64,000 nucleotides of DNA. Origin: Rhizobium sp. 32-5/1. Lineage in GTDB: Bacteria; Pseudomonadota; Alphaproteobacteria; Rhizobiales; Rhizobiaceae. The position numbers were made by a program, and so were the translations under genes. Location of the stretch: positions 2,854,501 to 2,918,500 of the forward strand of contig NZ_CP120638.1 of NCBI RefSeq assembly GCF_029537235.1. The letters run 5' to 3'. This document shows positions 17,818-28,194 of this stretch, piece by piece (position 1 is the stretch's first letter; every line of letters starts with the position of its first letter). The notes below the pieces were generated by a model that saw only the letters and a program-made list of their open reading frames with translations, did not search any database and was not told where the DNA came from.

Positions 17818-18891
17818 TCACTGCATGTGATGGGCCTTCCCGTCCCGATCGAAAAGATGGACGGCACTTGTGTCGAAAGCAATGAACACGGTTTCGCCAG
17901 GCTGGACTGCGCAGCGTCCGCCATCCTGGGCGATCACCTCAGTGCCATCGTTCAAGGTGCAGTAGAGCAGCGTACGATCACCGAGCCGCTCGACCACCCC
18001 GACCTTGGCCGGACTGCCCTGCGCGCTGGCGTCTTCACCTTCCAAGACCCGCACGGCTTCCGGCCTGATCCCGAGCTCATAGCGACCTGGGGCGGACAGC
18101 GACGGGGCGACTTGTAATTCGGCCCCGTCTCCCAGCCGCAACTGTCCTCCGGGCAGAAGCTCCACGGGCAGAAAATTCATCGCCGGACTGCCGACGAAGC
18201 CCGCGACAAAACGGGAAGCTGGTTTGAGGTAAACCTCCATCGGCGTGCCGATCTGTTCTATCCGGCAGTTGTTGAGGACGACGATCCTGTCGGCGAGTGT
18301 CATAGCCTCGGTCTGGTCGTGGGTGACGTAAATCATCGTCGACTTCATACGCTGATGAAGCTGCGCCAGCTCGACGCGGGTGCGCACCCTTAGCGCCGCA
18401 TCAAGATTGGAAAGGGGTTCATCAAAAGAAACGCCTTGGGGTCTTTGACAATGGCCCGGCCGATCGCAACGCGCTGCCGCTGCCCACCCGAAAGTTGGGC
18501 AGGGCGTCGTGCAAGAAGCTCGTCCATCTCCAGCATCCTTGCCGCTTCGGCAACGCGCAAGTCGATGTCCTTTTCCGGCATGCCGACATTTCGCAAACCG
18601 AAAGCCATGTTCTCCTTGACTGTCATGTGCGGATAAAGAGCGTAGTTCTGGAAGACCATAGCCACACCGCGCTGGCCCGGTGCAAGCGTTTCACTGCGCA
18701 CCCCCGATACTCAGTGCGCCGCTGGTGATTGCCTCCAGCCCTGCAATCATCCGTAACAGGGTCGATTTGCCAGAACCCGAGGGACCAAGAAAGACCATGA
18801 ACTCCCCTGACCTGACGGTCAGCGATATGTCCTCGATGACTTTGACGCTGCCAAAGTATTTGGAAACATTCTCAAGTTTGATCTCTGCCAT
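17818..18891 (-). CDS. Sugar ABC transporter ATP-binding protein (UgpC/MsmX type), frameshifted twice
   Basis: Cytosolic ATPase of a CUT1 importer. The order is normal: Walker [10 protein letters not shown] near 37-45, Q-loop [14 protein letters not shown], signature [14 protein letters not shown], Walker B region, H-loop [10 protein letters not shown], then a C-terminal TOBE/MalK-like regulatory domain. Two shifts split it: in a C5 run at 18701-18705 and in an A4 run at 18424-18427, where one more base restores [12 protein letters not shown]. The corrected length is about 357 residues. It is transcribed toward the arabinoside permeases rather than with them. Its pairing with that transporter is likely but inferred; such ATPases can serve several importers. 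Confidence 0.85.
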
Positions 18892-19192
18892 GCATACCTC
18901 CCAGACTTTTAAACCATTCTTTCTGGTATGTACCGGAAGTCAAGATACCATCGCGGCTTGGTGTGGGGCGAGTGGTTCCACCGCCGCGTCGTGCGGGCGT
19001 ATCGGTATCGCCACTCTGGGCTGGTCGCCTTGCCGCCGAGGTGACGGGAAGCGAATGAATTGCCAACGCTGTCCATAGGGTGAAGGCCCGCAGGAAATCT
19101 GCGGCGCGGTCGATCCGGTCGATGGTTGAAGGGGTCCGTGAACGGCACCGCCCACTTTCGGAGCGACAGGTGATTGCGCACCAATTCTGACC
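18892..19192. other. Intergenic region between ATPase gene and esterase gene
   Basis: About 300 bases. Near the ATPase start is the imperfect palindrome GGTATGTACC (about 18927-18936), a possible operator. The rest contains no protein-like frame, and I see no terminator with a T run after the esterase. Confidence 0.35.
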
Positions 19193-20281
19193 TCATTTCT
19201 TAAGGCCTGCCGCCCTCAAGGCGTTGTCGATTGTCTGCTGGATGCTTCCATAGTTCTGCGTCGCGGACGCAGGCTGAACACTTGCGGACGACTGGTTCTG
19301 AGCGCCGAGATTCGGATCAACGCGTTTTTCGAAAGAGGCGATGAGGCCCCAGGAGCGGGCAATATGTTGGGTGGAGGAAAGGCGGACATCCAGCATATAG
19401 GGGCCCGCGCTGCCATAGCCGGACGCGACGTCGATCGGCGTGCCGTGACCCATGCCTGCGATTTCTACAAGTTCGATGGCGTCGCGGCCATGCACATCGG
19501 TCCAGACCTTGCGTTTATGGCCGTCGATCCATGTCGTTTCAGGCGCGTTTTGCACCTCGTGTACACCGCGCCATTGCTCGGTGATCGCCAGTGCATTCGC
19601 TGGTACAACAGTTTGATCCTTCATGCCTTGCCAGACGGAAATGGTCGGCCAAGGTCCACGGTGCGCGGACGCAGACCGAAGAGCAGCTTGGAGACTATCC
19701 GTTCCAGGTAGGCCATGCCCGCGCATGCGATCAAATGCCTCGGGAATTGTCCCTGCCGTTCCGTAGGGAAGCCCCGCAATAATGGCGCCCCCTGCAAACA
19801 CTTCCGGATAAGCTGCAAGCATGACATTGCTCATCGCTCCACCCGCAGAGAGCCCGGTGATAAAGACGCGGGCGGGGTCGATGTCGTGGCGTGACATAAC
19901 CGTCTGAATCGCCTGTAGAATGGAGAGGGCTTCTCCGTGATCTCGCTTGATGTCGCCGGGTTGGAACCAATTGAAGCAAGTATTTGCATTGTTGCTCCGC
20001 GTCTGCTGTGGAAACAGCACGGCAAAACCATAGTCATCCGCAAGGCGCCCCCAACCGGAGCCGAACGCATAGCCTGCAGCTGTCTGTGTGCATCCATGCA
20101 GGACCACGACCAGGGACGATCGAGGCGCAAGTCCCTCTGGTAGGTGTAGTTTCGCCTCAAGATCACCGGGATTGGACCCGAACGAAGTCAGGTTAACCAG
20201 CCTGTCTTCCCCGGAAAATGATAGTCCTTTGACTGTGTGCAGTTTGCTCAGCCGTTGGATCGTGTCGGAAATGGATCGCAT
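19193..20281 (-). CDS. PHB-depolymerase-type alpha/beta-hydrolase (LpqC/esterase family)
   Basis: A 362-residue hydrolase of the poly(3-hydroxybutyrate) depolymerase/feruloyl-esterase family. It shows VVVLHGCTQTAAGYA (oxyanion region near 58-72), the nucleophile elbow GLSAGGAM near 143-150, and a late His in AGMGHGTPID. There is no obvious signal peptide; the amino-terminal MRSISDTIQRLSKLH is amphipathic. The C-terminal 50 residues are Ser/Gln/Ala-rich and probably disordered. Substrate may be a short-chain polyester or an acyl ester on plant polysaccharide; the adjacent arabinoside genes make the second worth considering, but nothing in the sequence decides. Confidence 0.82.
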   Translation of the reverse strand: MRSISDTIQRLSKLHTVKGLSFSGEDRLVNLTSFGSNPGDLEAKLHLPEGLAPRSSLVVVLHGCTQTAAGYAFGSGWGRLADDYGFAVLFPQQTRSNNANTCFNWFQPGDIKRDHGEALSILQAIQTVMSRHDIDPARVFITGLSAGGAMSNVMLAAYPEVFAGGAIIAGLPYGTAGTIPEAFDRMRGHGLPGTDSLQAALRSASAHRGPWPTISVWQGMKDQTVVPANALAITEQWRGVHEVQNAPETTWIDGHKRKVWTDVHGRDAIELVEIAGMGHGTPIDVASGYGSAGPYMLDVRLSSTQHIARSWGLIASFEKRVDPNLGAQNQSSASVQPASATQNYGSIQQTIDNALRAAGLKK

Positions 20282-20813
20282 GATGCCTCCTAGCCAGATG
20301 CGAGCGGAAAGTGCTCGAGACCCAATGCGCGGCCTGCCATAAGGTTGCTGCGTTGCACAAATATAAAGGGCTCGGTCATGAACGCGAGGAATGCTGTCTT
20401 ATACGTCGCAGCTGATGACCGGAACTTGATTTATCGTAGTTGAGTTTCACGTCTCAACAGGAACATCTTAACGCGACGTCTATGAAACCAGCAGCAGGTA
20501 ACTCGTCCGCCTGTCCTCGGCGATGATCGGCAAGGGGATGGAGCCGGCTTTGCCCAAGCCAACGGAGCGCAGAAAACCATCCTCCAGTTTCCAACGCGGC
20601 CGGCTGTAAGGTGGCGCCGAATCTACTGTCCGGTGCGGGAGCACCATCGAGGATTCTGCACAACAAGATCTGTTTTGAAGAACCCCGAGCATAAACAGCC
20701 GCCTCCAATTCGGAGACAGTTAGTTCCATTTCAGCAGGCGGCAAGGATGGCCCATGCTTGACGGGGGCGATTGCATTCCGATTATCGTGACTCTGCCTGT
20801 TTTTTCTGGTTCG
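20282..20813. other. Intergenic region with possible gene remnant
   Basis: About 530 bases. Between about 20460 and 20740 the minus strand carries two short frames that each look partly protein-like, one starting MELTVSELEAAVYARG and one ending SIPLPIIAEDRRTSYLLLVS. They could be a decayed or frameshifted small gene, but I cannot name a family. On the plus strand, GGAAC at about 20424 with GTT 18 bases on resembles an EcfG promoter, but no gene follows it. Confidence 0.3.
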
Positions 20814-22568
20814 TTAAACAGCACCGCCTGCGCCAGCCTCTGGCTCGAAGCGGGCAATCTCTGCCCCGGCCTCCAGGTAGCTGCCGGCGTCCGCCTTGAA
20901 GCGGATCTTGCCGGCGCGCGCCGCGATGACCTGGGTTTCCATCTTCATTGCCTCCATGACGGCAATCAGGTCACCGGCGGCGACATCTGCCCCGTTCTCG
21001 ACCTTGAAGGCCTGCAGTGTGCCGGAGATGGGTGCCGTGATGCTGGCTGAATCATCGGTCTTTGTTGCCGACGCCGGAGGAGTTGTGCTGGACGAGAGAC
21101 CGCCCAGACCGGCGAGCAGGGCTGCAGGAATGCCGAGCGCATGGCGCTTGCCGTCGATCTCGACATGGGTGCGGATCAGGGACGTGTCGGACACAGGCTC
21201 CGGGCGGGCCTCTGCCTCAAGCCGGTCGGCGAAATCGGTCTCGATCCAGCGCGTATGCACCTTGAAACCGTCCTCGCCGGTGAAGTCGCGGCTTTCCATC
21301 GCAGCACGATGGAAGGGAAGGACAGTCGCTATGCCCTCGATCTTGAATTCGCGCAGAGCGCGGCGGGCGCGGCTCAAGGCCTGTTCGCGGGTGGCGCCGG
21401 TGACGATCAGCTTCGCCATCAGGGAATCGAAAGTGCCCGGCACGGTCGAGCCGGAAACGACGCCGCTGTCGAGTCGGATACCGGGGCCGGACGGTGCATC
21501 GAAGCGCGTGATCGTGCCCGGCGTCGGCAGGAAGCCGCGGCCGGGGTCTTCGGCATTGATACGGAACTCGATCGAATGCCCGCGTGGCGGGGGTGTCTCT
21601 GTGATGCGCAGCGGCAGGCCATCGGCAATGCGGAACTGCTCGATGACGAGATCGATGCCGGTTGTCTCTTCGGTCACGGGATGTTCGACCTGCAGGCGCG
21701 TGTTGACCTCAAGGAAGGAGATCGTGCCATCGACGCCAAGCAGGAATTCGACCGTGCCGGCGCCGGAATAGCCCGCCGCGGCACAGATCTCGCTTGGCGG
21801 CATCGTGGATTTCATGGCGTTGAGCGTCGGTAAGGAAGGGGCTGGGGCCTCCTCGACAAGTTTCTGATTGCGCCGCTGCAGCGAGCAGTCGCGGGTGCCT
21901 ACGACGAGCACATTGCCGTGTTTGTCGGCAATCACCTGCGCCTCGATGTGGCGCGGGCGATCGAGGAAGCGCTCAAGGAAACATTCACCGCGGCCGAAGG
22001 CAGCCTTGGCCTCGCGCACGGCGGATTCGTAAAGTTCGGCGATTTCCTCCATTTTCCAGGCGACCTTGAGGCCGCGGCCCCCGCCGCCATGAGCGGCCTT
22101 GATGGCAACGGGCAGGCCATGTTTTTCGGCGAAAGCGATGACTTCTTCCGCTGTCTCGACCGGACCGTCGCTGCCGGCAACCAGCGGCGCACCGACGCTT
22201 TTGGCAATCCGCCTGGCCTCTACCTTGTCGCCGAGTGCTTCGATGACATGCGGATCGGGGCCGATCCAGATGAGCCCGGCGTCCTGCACGGCACGGGCGA
22301 ATTCCGCCCGTTCGGAGAGGAAGCCATAGCCGGGATGGACAGCGTCCGCGCCGGAGCGTTTGGCGACGGCAATCAGCTTGTCGATGTCGAGATAGGTTTC
22401 CGCCGGACGGCTGCCATCCAGCCCATAAGCTTCGTCGGCGAGCTTGACGAAGACCGCATCCATATCCGGATCGGCATAAACCGCGACCGATTGCAGGCCA
22501 TGGTCGCGACAGGCGCGGATGATGCGGACGGCGATTTCGCCGCGGTTGGCGATCAGCACTTTTTTCAT
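20814..22568 (-). CDS. Biotin carboxylase with C-terminal biotin carrier domain
   Basis: A 584-residue cytosolic protein. Residues 1-450 are a biotin carboxylase: [16 protein letters not shown] at the start, [12 protein letters not shown], the glycine-rich ATP loop HGGGGRGLK, and [14 protein letters not shown]. The last 75 residues are a biotin carrier domain with the attachment lysine in VMEAMKMET. There is no carboxyltransferase of the acyl-CoA type. The gene is the last of an operon that encodes a fused PxpB-PxpC protein, and biotin carboxylase plus KipI/KipA domains are what urea carboxylase contains in one chain. I infer carboxylation-assisted opening of a cyclic amide such as 5-oxoproline. 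GAGGAG lies before the start at 22568. Confidence 0.88.
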   Translation of the reverse strand: MKKVLIANRGEIAVRIIRACRDHGLQSVAVYADPDMDAVFVKLADEAYGLDGSRPAETYLDIDKLIAVAKRSGADAVHPGYGFLSERAEFARAVQDAGLIWIGPDPHVIEALGDKVEARRIAKSVGAPLVAGSDGPVETAEEVIAFAEKHGLPVAIKAAHGGGGRGLKVAWKMEEIAELYESAVREAKAAFGRGECFLERFLDRPRHIEAQVIADKHGNVLVVGTRDCSLQRRNQKLVEEAPAPSLPTLNAMKSTMPPSEICAAAGYSGAGTVEFLLGVDGTISFLEVNTRLQVEHPVTEETTGIDLVIEQFRIADGLPLRITETPPPRGHSIEFRINAEDPGRGFLPTPGTITRFDAPSGPGIRLDSGVVSGSTVPGTFDSLMAKLIVTGATREQALSRARRALREFKIEGIATVLPFHRAAMESRDFTGEDGFKVHTRWIETDFADRLEAEARPEPVSDTSLIRTHVEIDGKRHALGIPAALLAGLGGLSSSTTPPASATKTDDSASITAPISGTLQAFKVENGADVAAGDLIAVMEAMKMETQVIAARAGKIRFKADAGSYLEAGAEIARFEPEAGAGGAV

Positions 22569-22606
22569 GGATGTCTCCTCAACTGGTCTTTTCCGGGGCC
22601 GCGGTC

Positions 22607-24208
22607 TCAAGCCTTCGCGGGCTGGATATCGGCAAAGGTCGTCACGGGCCTGAACTGTATCTGGGCATTGACCGGGATCTGCCCGGCGAGATCGAGATGA
22701 TATTCGGCGACAGTGCCGATGACGGGATAGCCGCCAGTCAGCGGATGGTCGGCGAGGAAGAGAACTGGCTGGCCGCTATGGGGCACCTGGATGGCGCCGG
22801 TCGCGGTGCCCTCGCTCGGCAATTCCGCCTTGTCCCTGCGCTCCAGCGCGACCTCGCCGGAAAGGCGGATGCCGACGCGGTTCGACTGCGGTGTGACCTG
22901 CCAGACCTGTGATGACAGCGTGGCGATGCCGGTTTCGCTGAACCAGTCGCTGCGCGGTCCCATGACCACGTCGAGCGTAACGATCTCTCCGGCCGCAGGA
23001 TGTTCGAAAGCGGGCTCTTCGGTCAGCGAAACTGATGATAGTCCCGTCCGGTCTTTCTGAACGGTCAGGACGGCACCCGTCACAACCGGGTCCGGCCCGA
23101 CAACTGCGAGGGTATCCGTCGAGGCGCTGCCGAGCACGGGCTTCACATGGAAACCGCCGCGAACGGCGAGATAGCTGCGCATGCCGCGCGGTGCCTGCGA
23201 AAGCGTCACCACATCGCCGGGTTCAAGCGAGATCGGCCTGTAGGTTTCGCCGTTGGTCGTCCGGCCTGACGTATCGCGGATTGAAATGGGGCAGGGGGCT
23301 CCGGTGAGCGCAATGACCGTGCGTCCGGAGGCTTCAAACGAGAAACCGCCGAGGATGATTTCGAGGCAGGGCCTGCCGATCGGGTTGCCGACGATACGAT
23401 TGGCGGCTTTGTACGCGCCCTGATCGAGCGCGCCTGAGGAGGAGACGCCCTGGCCGGTCTGGCCGAAGCGGCCGAGGTCCTGGAACAAGGCCGGTACGGG
23501 GGCTGCGAGGATTTTCAGCGTCAGGGCATCGGCATCAACGACGCTCGATGCGATCACCGGCGCTTTTGCCGTCGCTGGTAATGCTGTGACCGAGCGTTTG
23601 GCAAGATCATAGAACCGCACCTGATAGCCGGGCTGGAAGAGCGCCGGCGGATCACGCGAGAGATCCCACATCTTCTCCGGCGTCGTGCCGATGATCTGCC
23701 AGCCGCCGGGGCTGTTTTGCGGATAGACGCCTGAGAAAGCACCGGCAAGGGCAACAGAGCCGGCGGGGATTTTTGTACGCGGGCTCTGGCGGCGGGGCAC
23801 CTGGAGGGCCGGGTCGCCACCGACGAGATAGCCGAAGCCGGGCGCAAAGCCGCAAAAGGCAACCGTGAAGGTGCTTCCGGTGTGGCGGCGGATAACGTCT
23901 TCGACCGAAAGGCCGGTGAGTTCTGCAACGTCGGCAAGATCCTCGCCGTTGTACTGTACGGGGATCTCGACGATCTGGTCGGAGGGCGCGATGCGGGCCG
24001 TCAGATCGCGGGTAGAGATTTCGCCTGCAAGCCTTTCCGGCGTCCATTTCTCGGCCTGGAAGCGGATCATCAGCGTCCGGGCGGCGGGGACCATGTCCAC
24101 GATGCCCTCCACCGGGTCGGCTTCGAGCGAGGCAAAGAGCGCCAGCGTCTCGTCGAGATCGGCGAGTTCGACCAGAAGAACAGTGAGGCTGATGGGGAGG
24201 AAACGCAT
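22607..24208 (-). CDS. pxpBC: Fused 5-oxoprolinase subunits PxpB-PxpC (KipI-KipA)
   Basis: A 533-residue protein. Residues 1-215 are KipI/PxpB ([16 protein letters not shown], then [11 protein letters not shown] and [12 protein letters not shown]); residues about 225-533 are KipA/PxpC ([35 protein letters not shown] near the end). In many bacteria these are two genes; here they form one chain. PxpABC cleaves 5-oxoproline to glutamate using ATP. The start at 24208 lies eight bases past the hydro-lyase stop. Because of a missing base in the upstream gene the two can be read as one 804-residue frame, but that fusion is an artefact. Confidence 0.88.
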   Translation of the reverse strand: MRFLPISLTVLLVELADLDETLALFASLEADPVEGIVDMVPAARTLMIRFQAEKWTPERLAGEISTRDLTARIAPSDQIVEIPVQYNGEDLADVAELTGLSVEDVIRRHTGSTFTVAFCGFAPGFGYLVGGDPALQVPRRQSPRTKIPAGSVALAGAFSGVYPQNSPGGWQIIGTTPEKMWDLSRDPPALFQPGYQVRFYDLAKRSVTALPATAKAPVIASSVVDADALTLKILAAPVPALFQDLGRFGQTGQGVSSSGALDQGAYKAANRIVGNPIGRPCLEIILGGFSFEASGRTVIALTGAPCPISIRDTSGRTTNGETYRPISLEPGDVVTLSQAPRGMRSYLAVRGGFHVKPVLGSASTDTLAVVGPDPVVTGAVLTVQKDRTGLSSVSLTEEPAFEHPAAGEIVTLDVVMGPRSDWFSETGIATLSSQVWQVTPQSNRVGIRLSGEVALERRDKAELPSEGTATGAIQVPHSGQPVLFLADHPLTGGYPVIGTVAEYHLDLAGQIPVNAQIQFRPVTTFADIQPAKA

Positions 24209-24215
24209 GGGAACC

Positions 24216-25021
24216 TCAGGCGTGATAGGCGGAATCGGGAATATCGGTGACGAACATGTGCCCCGGTGCATGGGTGATGGCAAAGGGCACACCCGATGCC
24301 ATGACGGCCGCCTGCGGGGTAACGCCACAGGCCCAGAAGACAGGAACTTCCCCGGTTCGATGCGCACGGGATCGCCGAACTCCGGCTTGGCAAGATCCGT
24401 GATACCAATCTCCTCCGGTGATCCCACATGCACAGGCGCACCATGAACGGCAGGGAACCGGCCTGAGATGGTTGCGGCATCCGCAACGCGGGATGCTTTG
24501 ATCGGCCGCATGGAGACCACCATGTTGCCATGCAGCCGGCCCGCCGGGCGGCAGGGCTGGTTGGTCAGATACATCGGCACGTTGGACTTGTCGGTGATGT
24601 GGCGGACTTCGATGCCGGCCTCGATCATCGGGGTCTCGAAGGTGAAGCTGCAGCCGATCAGGAAGCTGACGAGGTCGGGATGCTCGGCCCAGGCGGCGCT
24701 GGCATCCGGCGTTTCCTCGACAAGCTTGCCATCCCGCCAGATGCGGTAAAGCGGCAGATCCGTGCGCAGGTCAGCTCCGGGCGCCAGCACGGTCGAATGC
24801 GAGCCCGGATCGGAGACGTCGAGAACCGGGCAGGCTTTCGGATTGCGCTGCGCATAAAGCAGGAAATCGAAGGCCCAGTCGCGTGGCAGCACGATCATGT
24901 TGGCCTGTGTGAAGCCCGGCGCAATCCCTGATGTCGGCTCGACGATGCTGGCACGGTAGCGCTCGCGCGCCGTGCGTGCAGGCTCGATATCGACGAGGCG
25001 AAGATGGTCTATGGCGATCAT
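24216..25021 (-). CDS. D-glutamate cyclase/putative hydro-lyase (DUF1445, YcsI-like), frameshifted
   Basis: The protein belongs to the YcsI/DUF1445 family: [20 protein letters not shown] near 32-51, [18 protein letters not shown], and [17 protein letters not shown]. The frame breaks in a C4 run at 24350-24353; one more base restores [18 protein letters not shown] and the family ending [14 protein letters not shown], for 268 residues. The mammalian relative D-glutamate cyclase interconverts D-glutamate and 5-oxo-D-proline. That links it to its PxpA, PxpB and PxpC neighbours. The order of genes parallels the ycsFGI-kipIA cluster of Bacillus. Confidence 0.85.
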
Positions 25022-25043
25022 GGCGTCCTCCTTGATCTTGCAT

Positions 25044-25808
25044 TTACCGGGACAGGAAAGAGCGGACGGTAATACCGTCAGCTTCGAAGGCCCTTCTGAT
25101 CTCCTGGGCTATGGCAACAGCGCCGGGACTGTCGCCATGGACGCAGATCGAATGCGCATCAATCCGGATGGTCGAGCCGTCTATGGCTTGTAGCGTGCCC
25201 TCGCGGGCAAGCTGCAGCATGCGTTTGGCGATCAGCTGCGTATCGTGCAGAACGGCACCGGGTTCCCGCCGCGAGACAAGCTGGCCATCCGGCATGTAGG
25301 CTCGGTCGGCAAAGGCTTCGGCGACGACGTTCAATCCAGACTTGCGCGCGAGATCCAGGATCGGCGCGCCAGCGAGACCCATGAGCACCAGCGACGGATC
25401 GATCGCTTTGATGCCGTCGATGACGGCTTGGCCCTGCTTCGGATCGTGGGCGATGCGGTTGTAGAGGGCGCCGTGCGGCTTGACATAGCCGACGGTGACG
25501 CCGGCTGCGGCCGCAACGCCTTTCAGCGCGCCGATCTGGTAGATGACGTCGGCGATCAGTTCCGCTGATGTGACGTCCATGTCGCGCCGGCCGAAGCCGA
25601 CGCGATCCGGGTAAGACACGTGCGCCCCGATCGAAACGTCTTTCTCGGCAGCAGCCCTGACGGTTTTCAGGATGCCGACAGGGTCGCCGGCATGGAAGCC
25701 GCAGGCGACATTGGCGCTGGAGACGACGGCAAGCATCGCCGCGTCGTCGCCCATGGGCCAGGCACCATAGCTTTCCCCGAGATCGCTGTTCAGATCGATG
25801 GCGGTCAT
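25044..25808 (-). CDS. pxpA: 5-oxoprolinase subunit PxpA (LamB/YcsF family)
   Basis: A 254-residue cytosolic protein that opens with [20 protein letters not shown] and contains [12 protein letters not shown] near 33-44, [18 protein letters not shown] and [11 protein letters not shown] near 223-233. These are the conserved blocks of the LamB/YcsF family. PxpA works with PxpB and PxpC in ATP-dependent hydrolysis of 5-oxoproline to L-glutamate. It is the second gene of the operon, 12 bases after the transporter gene and 22 bases before the D-glutamate-cyclase-like gene. Confidence 0.93.
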   Translation of the reverse strand: MTAIDLNSDLGESYGAWPMGDDAAMLAVVSSANVACGFHAGDPVGILKTVRAAAEKDVSIGAHVSYPDRVGFGRRDMDVTSAELIADVIYQIGALKGVAAAAGVTVGYVKPHGALYNRIAHDPKQGQAVIDGIKAIDPSLVLMGLAGAPILDLARKSGLNVVAEAFADRAYMPDGQLVSRREPGAVLHDTQLIAKRMLQLAREGTLQAIDGSTIRIDAHSICVHGDSPGAVAIAQEIRRAFEADGITVRSFLSR

Positions 25809-25819
25809 GTCGTTTCTCC

Positions 25820-27034
25820 TTAGGCAGCCGAAAGCAGGGCGAAGATCGGGCCGATCGACTTATAGCCCATGTACCAGGTGAGTGCGCAGGTGATCACCCC
25901 AAGCACCAGCAGCCAGCGCGGATAACGATAGCCGCCCATCAGGTCCGAGCGTGCCCAGGCCGCATAGATGAAGATCGACAGGCCGATCGGCAGGATCAGG
26001 CCGTTGAGGCCGCCGACGAAGACGAGCATCTGGGCCGGAGGCGTGGTGATGATCACGTAGAAGAACAGCGAAACGGCGATGAAGATCACGGTCGCTATGT
26101 TGCGGGCACGTTCGGTAATATCCTTCTTGAACACGGTGATGAAGGACACCGAGGTATAGGCAGCGCCAATCACGGAGGTGATCGCGGCAAACCAGAGAAC
26201 CGCGCCAAAGATGCGGAAGCCGACATCACCGGCTGCGGCCTGGAAGGCCTGGGCCGCCGGGTTTGCGCCCTTACCGGAGACGTCGATGACGACGCCGCTG
26301 GCGACCACACCGAGGATGGCAAGGAAAAGCACGTAGCGCATCAGGCCGGTGACCGCGATCCCGGTCAGGGCCGCACGGTTGACGGCGCCGAGGTTCTCGA
26401 TGCCGACGGTGCCCTTGTCGAGCAGGCGGTGCGCACCGGAATAGGTGATGTAGCCGCCGACCGTGCCGCCGACGATGGTGGTAATGGTGGCAAAGTCTAT
26501 CGTGCTTGGCAGGAAGGTCTGGAAGAGCGCATCGCCGACCGGAGGAGCCGAAACGATCGCGACATAAAGCGTCAGGACAATCATCAGTACACCGGCGATG
26601 ACGATGAGCCGGTCAATGGCGACTCCGGCGCGCTTCGACATGAAGATTGCGATGGCGATCAGCGCGCTGATTGCGCCGCCCCATTTCGGGTCGACACCGA
26701 GCATGGCGTTCAGACCGAGGCCCGAGCCGCCGATATTGCCGACATTGAAGAACAGGCCGCCGACGATGACGAGAATGGCCAGAACATAGCCGGTGCCAGG
26801 AATGGCAGCGTTGGCGATATCAGATGCGCGCATCTTCGTCAGCGTGACGATCCGCCAGATGTTCAACTGAACGACAAAGTCGATCAGGATCGAGGCAAGG
26901 ATCGCAAAGGCAAAGGCGGCACCGAGCTTGGTGGTGAAGGTCGCCGTCTGGGTGATGAAGCCCGGGCCGATGGCCGAAGTCGCCATCAGGAAAATGGCGG
27001 CTGTCAGCGCGGCGCGGCGTGACTTGACGGACAT
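25820..27034 (-). CDS. NRAMP-fold transporter lacking the metal site (YcsG-like)
   Basis: A 404-residue membrane protein with about eleven hydrophobic segments, of the NRAMP/APC fold. The first helix reads [15 protein letters not shown], so the metal-binding DPGN of true NRAMP carriers is missing, as is the MPH motif in the sixth helix. B. subtilis YcsG, encoded beside ycsF, is a comparable relative. Together with the operon context this suggests import of an organic substrate such as 5-oxoproline rather than manganese. It is the first gene of the operon, divergent from the GntR regulator. Confidence 0.82.
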   Translation of the reverse strand: MSVKSRRAALTAAIFLMATSAIGPGFITQTATFTTKLGAAFAFAILASILIDFVVQLNIWRIVTLTKMRASDIANAAIPGTGYVLAILVIVGGLFFNVGNIGGSGLGLNAMLGVDPKWGGAISALIAIAIFMSKRAGVAIDRLIVIAGVLMIVLTLYVAIVSAPPVGDALFQTFLPSTIDFATITTIVGGTVGGYITYSGAHRLLDKGTVGIENLGAVNRAALTGIAVTGLMRYVLFLAILGVVASGVVIDVSGKGANPAAQAFQAAAGDVGFRIFGAVLWFAAITSVIGAAYTSVSFITVFKKDITERARNIATVIFIAVSLFFYVIITTPPAQMLVFVGGLNGLILPIGLSIFIYAAWARSDLMGGYRYPRWLLVLGVITCALTWYMGYKSIGPIFALLSAA

Positions 27035-27481
27035 GCCGCCAGGGGAGTGCTGCCTTGGGAGTTCGAATTCTGTTCCATGTTACCCTCTCTTTTGATCGCT
27101 TTGCCATTCGCAACGTCGTGCGAACTGACCGTCGATAAAGGCAGCGTCCTACTGTTTCACAATTCTGTCAATATTGTTCAACGATTTTATTCTTTCGTTC
27201 TTTCAAATTGTACAAATGTTGAGCGATTTGTTTCTGTTTTAGGCACGAAACACCCACGCTTTGAGCGGATTTCAGCCGCAGTATGGATCTTCTGCCCTAA
27301 TCTTGCGGTCGCAAAAGAGCAGCAAGACGCTCGCTCCTGTCGCCGTCGCTCTCCCAACCTGCAAACGTCACTGTCGAATAACTTGTTTTCACCGTCCCCG
27401 GCCGGTTTCGTTTGCCTGCGAACCACGCTAACGATGCCGCGAGGGCAGGCGCATCTTCGTCGGCGTGCCCAGGGAACATCT
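27035..27481. promoter_or_regulatory. Divergent promoter region with TTGTACAA operator candidate
   Basis: About 450 bases between the 5-oxoproline operon (minus) and its putative regulator (plus). The centre is AT-rich. It contains the perfect palindrome TTGTACAA at 27208-27215, and the related half-site ATTGTTCAA lies about 35 bases before it (near 27174-27182). FCD-type GntR regulators usually bind short palindromes with TTGT/ACAA arms, so this is the best operator candidate. No gene is seen within the region. Confidence 0.5.
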
Positions 27482-28144
27482 ATGGCTGAGCAGGACACGA
27501 CATCGGCGCTTGCGCCTCGGCTGGCGGAAGAGATCAGGGACAAGCTGATTGCGGGTGAATTGAAGCCCGGTCAGCGCCTGTCCGAAGCGGCGCTTAGCGT
27601 CGATCTCGATGTATCGCGCAATTCGTTGCGCGAGGCCTTTCGGTTGCTCACCAAGGAAGGCTTGTTGCGCCACGAGCCCAATCGCGGCGTGTTTGTCTCG
27701 ACGCCCAGCATGGCCTCGATCATCGACATCTACCGCGTGCGGCGCATGATCGAATGCCAGGCAATGGAAAAGGCCTATCCCAATCACCCGGCCGTTGCCC
27801 GCATGCGGGATGCTGTCGACGCCGCCCGCATTGCGCGCGATGCGAAGGACTGGAGTACAGTGGGCAGCAAGAACATGGTCTTCCACGCCGCGATCGTCGA
27901 TCTTGCCGACAGCCGCCGGCTGAATGCCTTCTATGCGCAGATCGCTGCAGAATTGCGCCTGAGCTTCGGCATGCTTGCCGACCCGGAGCTTCTGCATGCG
28001 CCCTATGTCGATCTGAATGCAGCGATCCTCGAAAAGCTCGAAGCGGGCATGACGTCAGAAGCGGCCACACTACTGGAAGCCTATCTCGCCCAATCGGAAC
28101 GAACGGTGCTGGCCGCCTTTTCGCGGATCGATGCGGGGAACTGA
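27482..28144 (+). CDS. GntR-family regulator, FCD subfamily
   Basis: A 220-residue DNA-binding regulator. Residues 10-75 form the GntR winged helix (LIAGELKPGQRLSEAALSVD, SRNSLREAFRLLTKEGLL, then PNRGVFVS). The rest is an all-helical FCD ligand domain with the usual histidine-containing metal site region (NMVFHAAIVDLA). It is transcribed away from the 5-oxoproline operon, the normal arrangement for a local repressor. ATG 27482 is chosen; longer in-frame starts exist but would add a non-protein-like leader. The effector is probably a pathway compound, by inference. Confidence 0.88.
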   Translation: MAEQDTTSALAPRLAEEIRDKLIAGELKPGQRLSEAALSVDLDVSRNSLREAFRLLTKEGLLRHEPNRGVFVSTPSMASIIDIYRVRRMIECQAMEKAYPNHPAVARMRDAVDAARIARDAKDWSTVGSKNMVFHAAIVDLADSRRLNAFYAQIAAELRLSFGMLADPELLHAPYVDLNAAILEKLEAGMTSEAATLLEAYLAQSERTVLAAFSRIDAGN

Positions 28145-28194
28145 ACTCTTGCGGGTGGCGTGCGCTAATCTCGGATGATTTAGCGGTCTTGCGC

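Noticed and set aside
20424-20450. GGAAC-N18-GTT on the plus strand as an EcfG promoter
   Set aside because: Spacing is at the limit, the base before GTT differs from consensus, and no plus-strand gene follows for several kilobases.
20454-20744. Small gene on the minus strand downstream of the esterase region
   Set aside because: Two frames are each partly protein-like, but I could not join them into a known family. Reported only as a possible remnant.
22607-25021. A single 804-residue reading frame joining the hydro-lyase to PxpB-PxpC
   Set aside because: The join exists only because one base is missing in the C4 run at 24350-24353. With the base restored the hydro-lyase ends normally at 24216 and PxpB starts at its own ATG at 24208.
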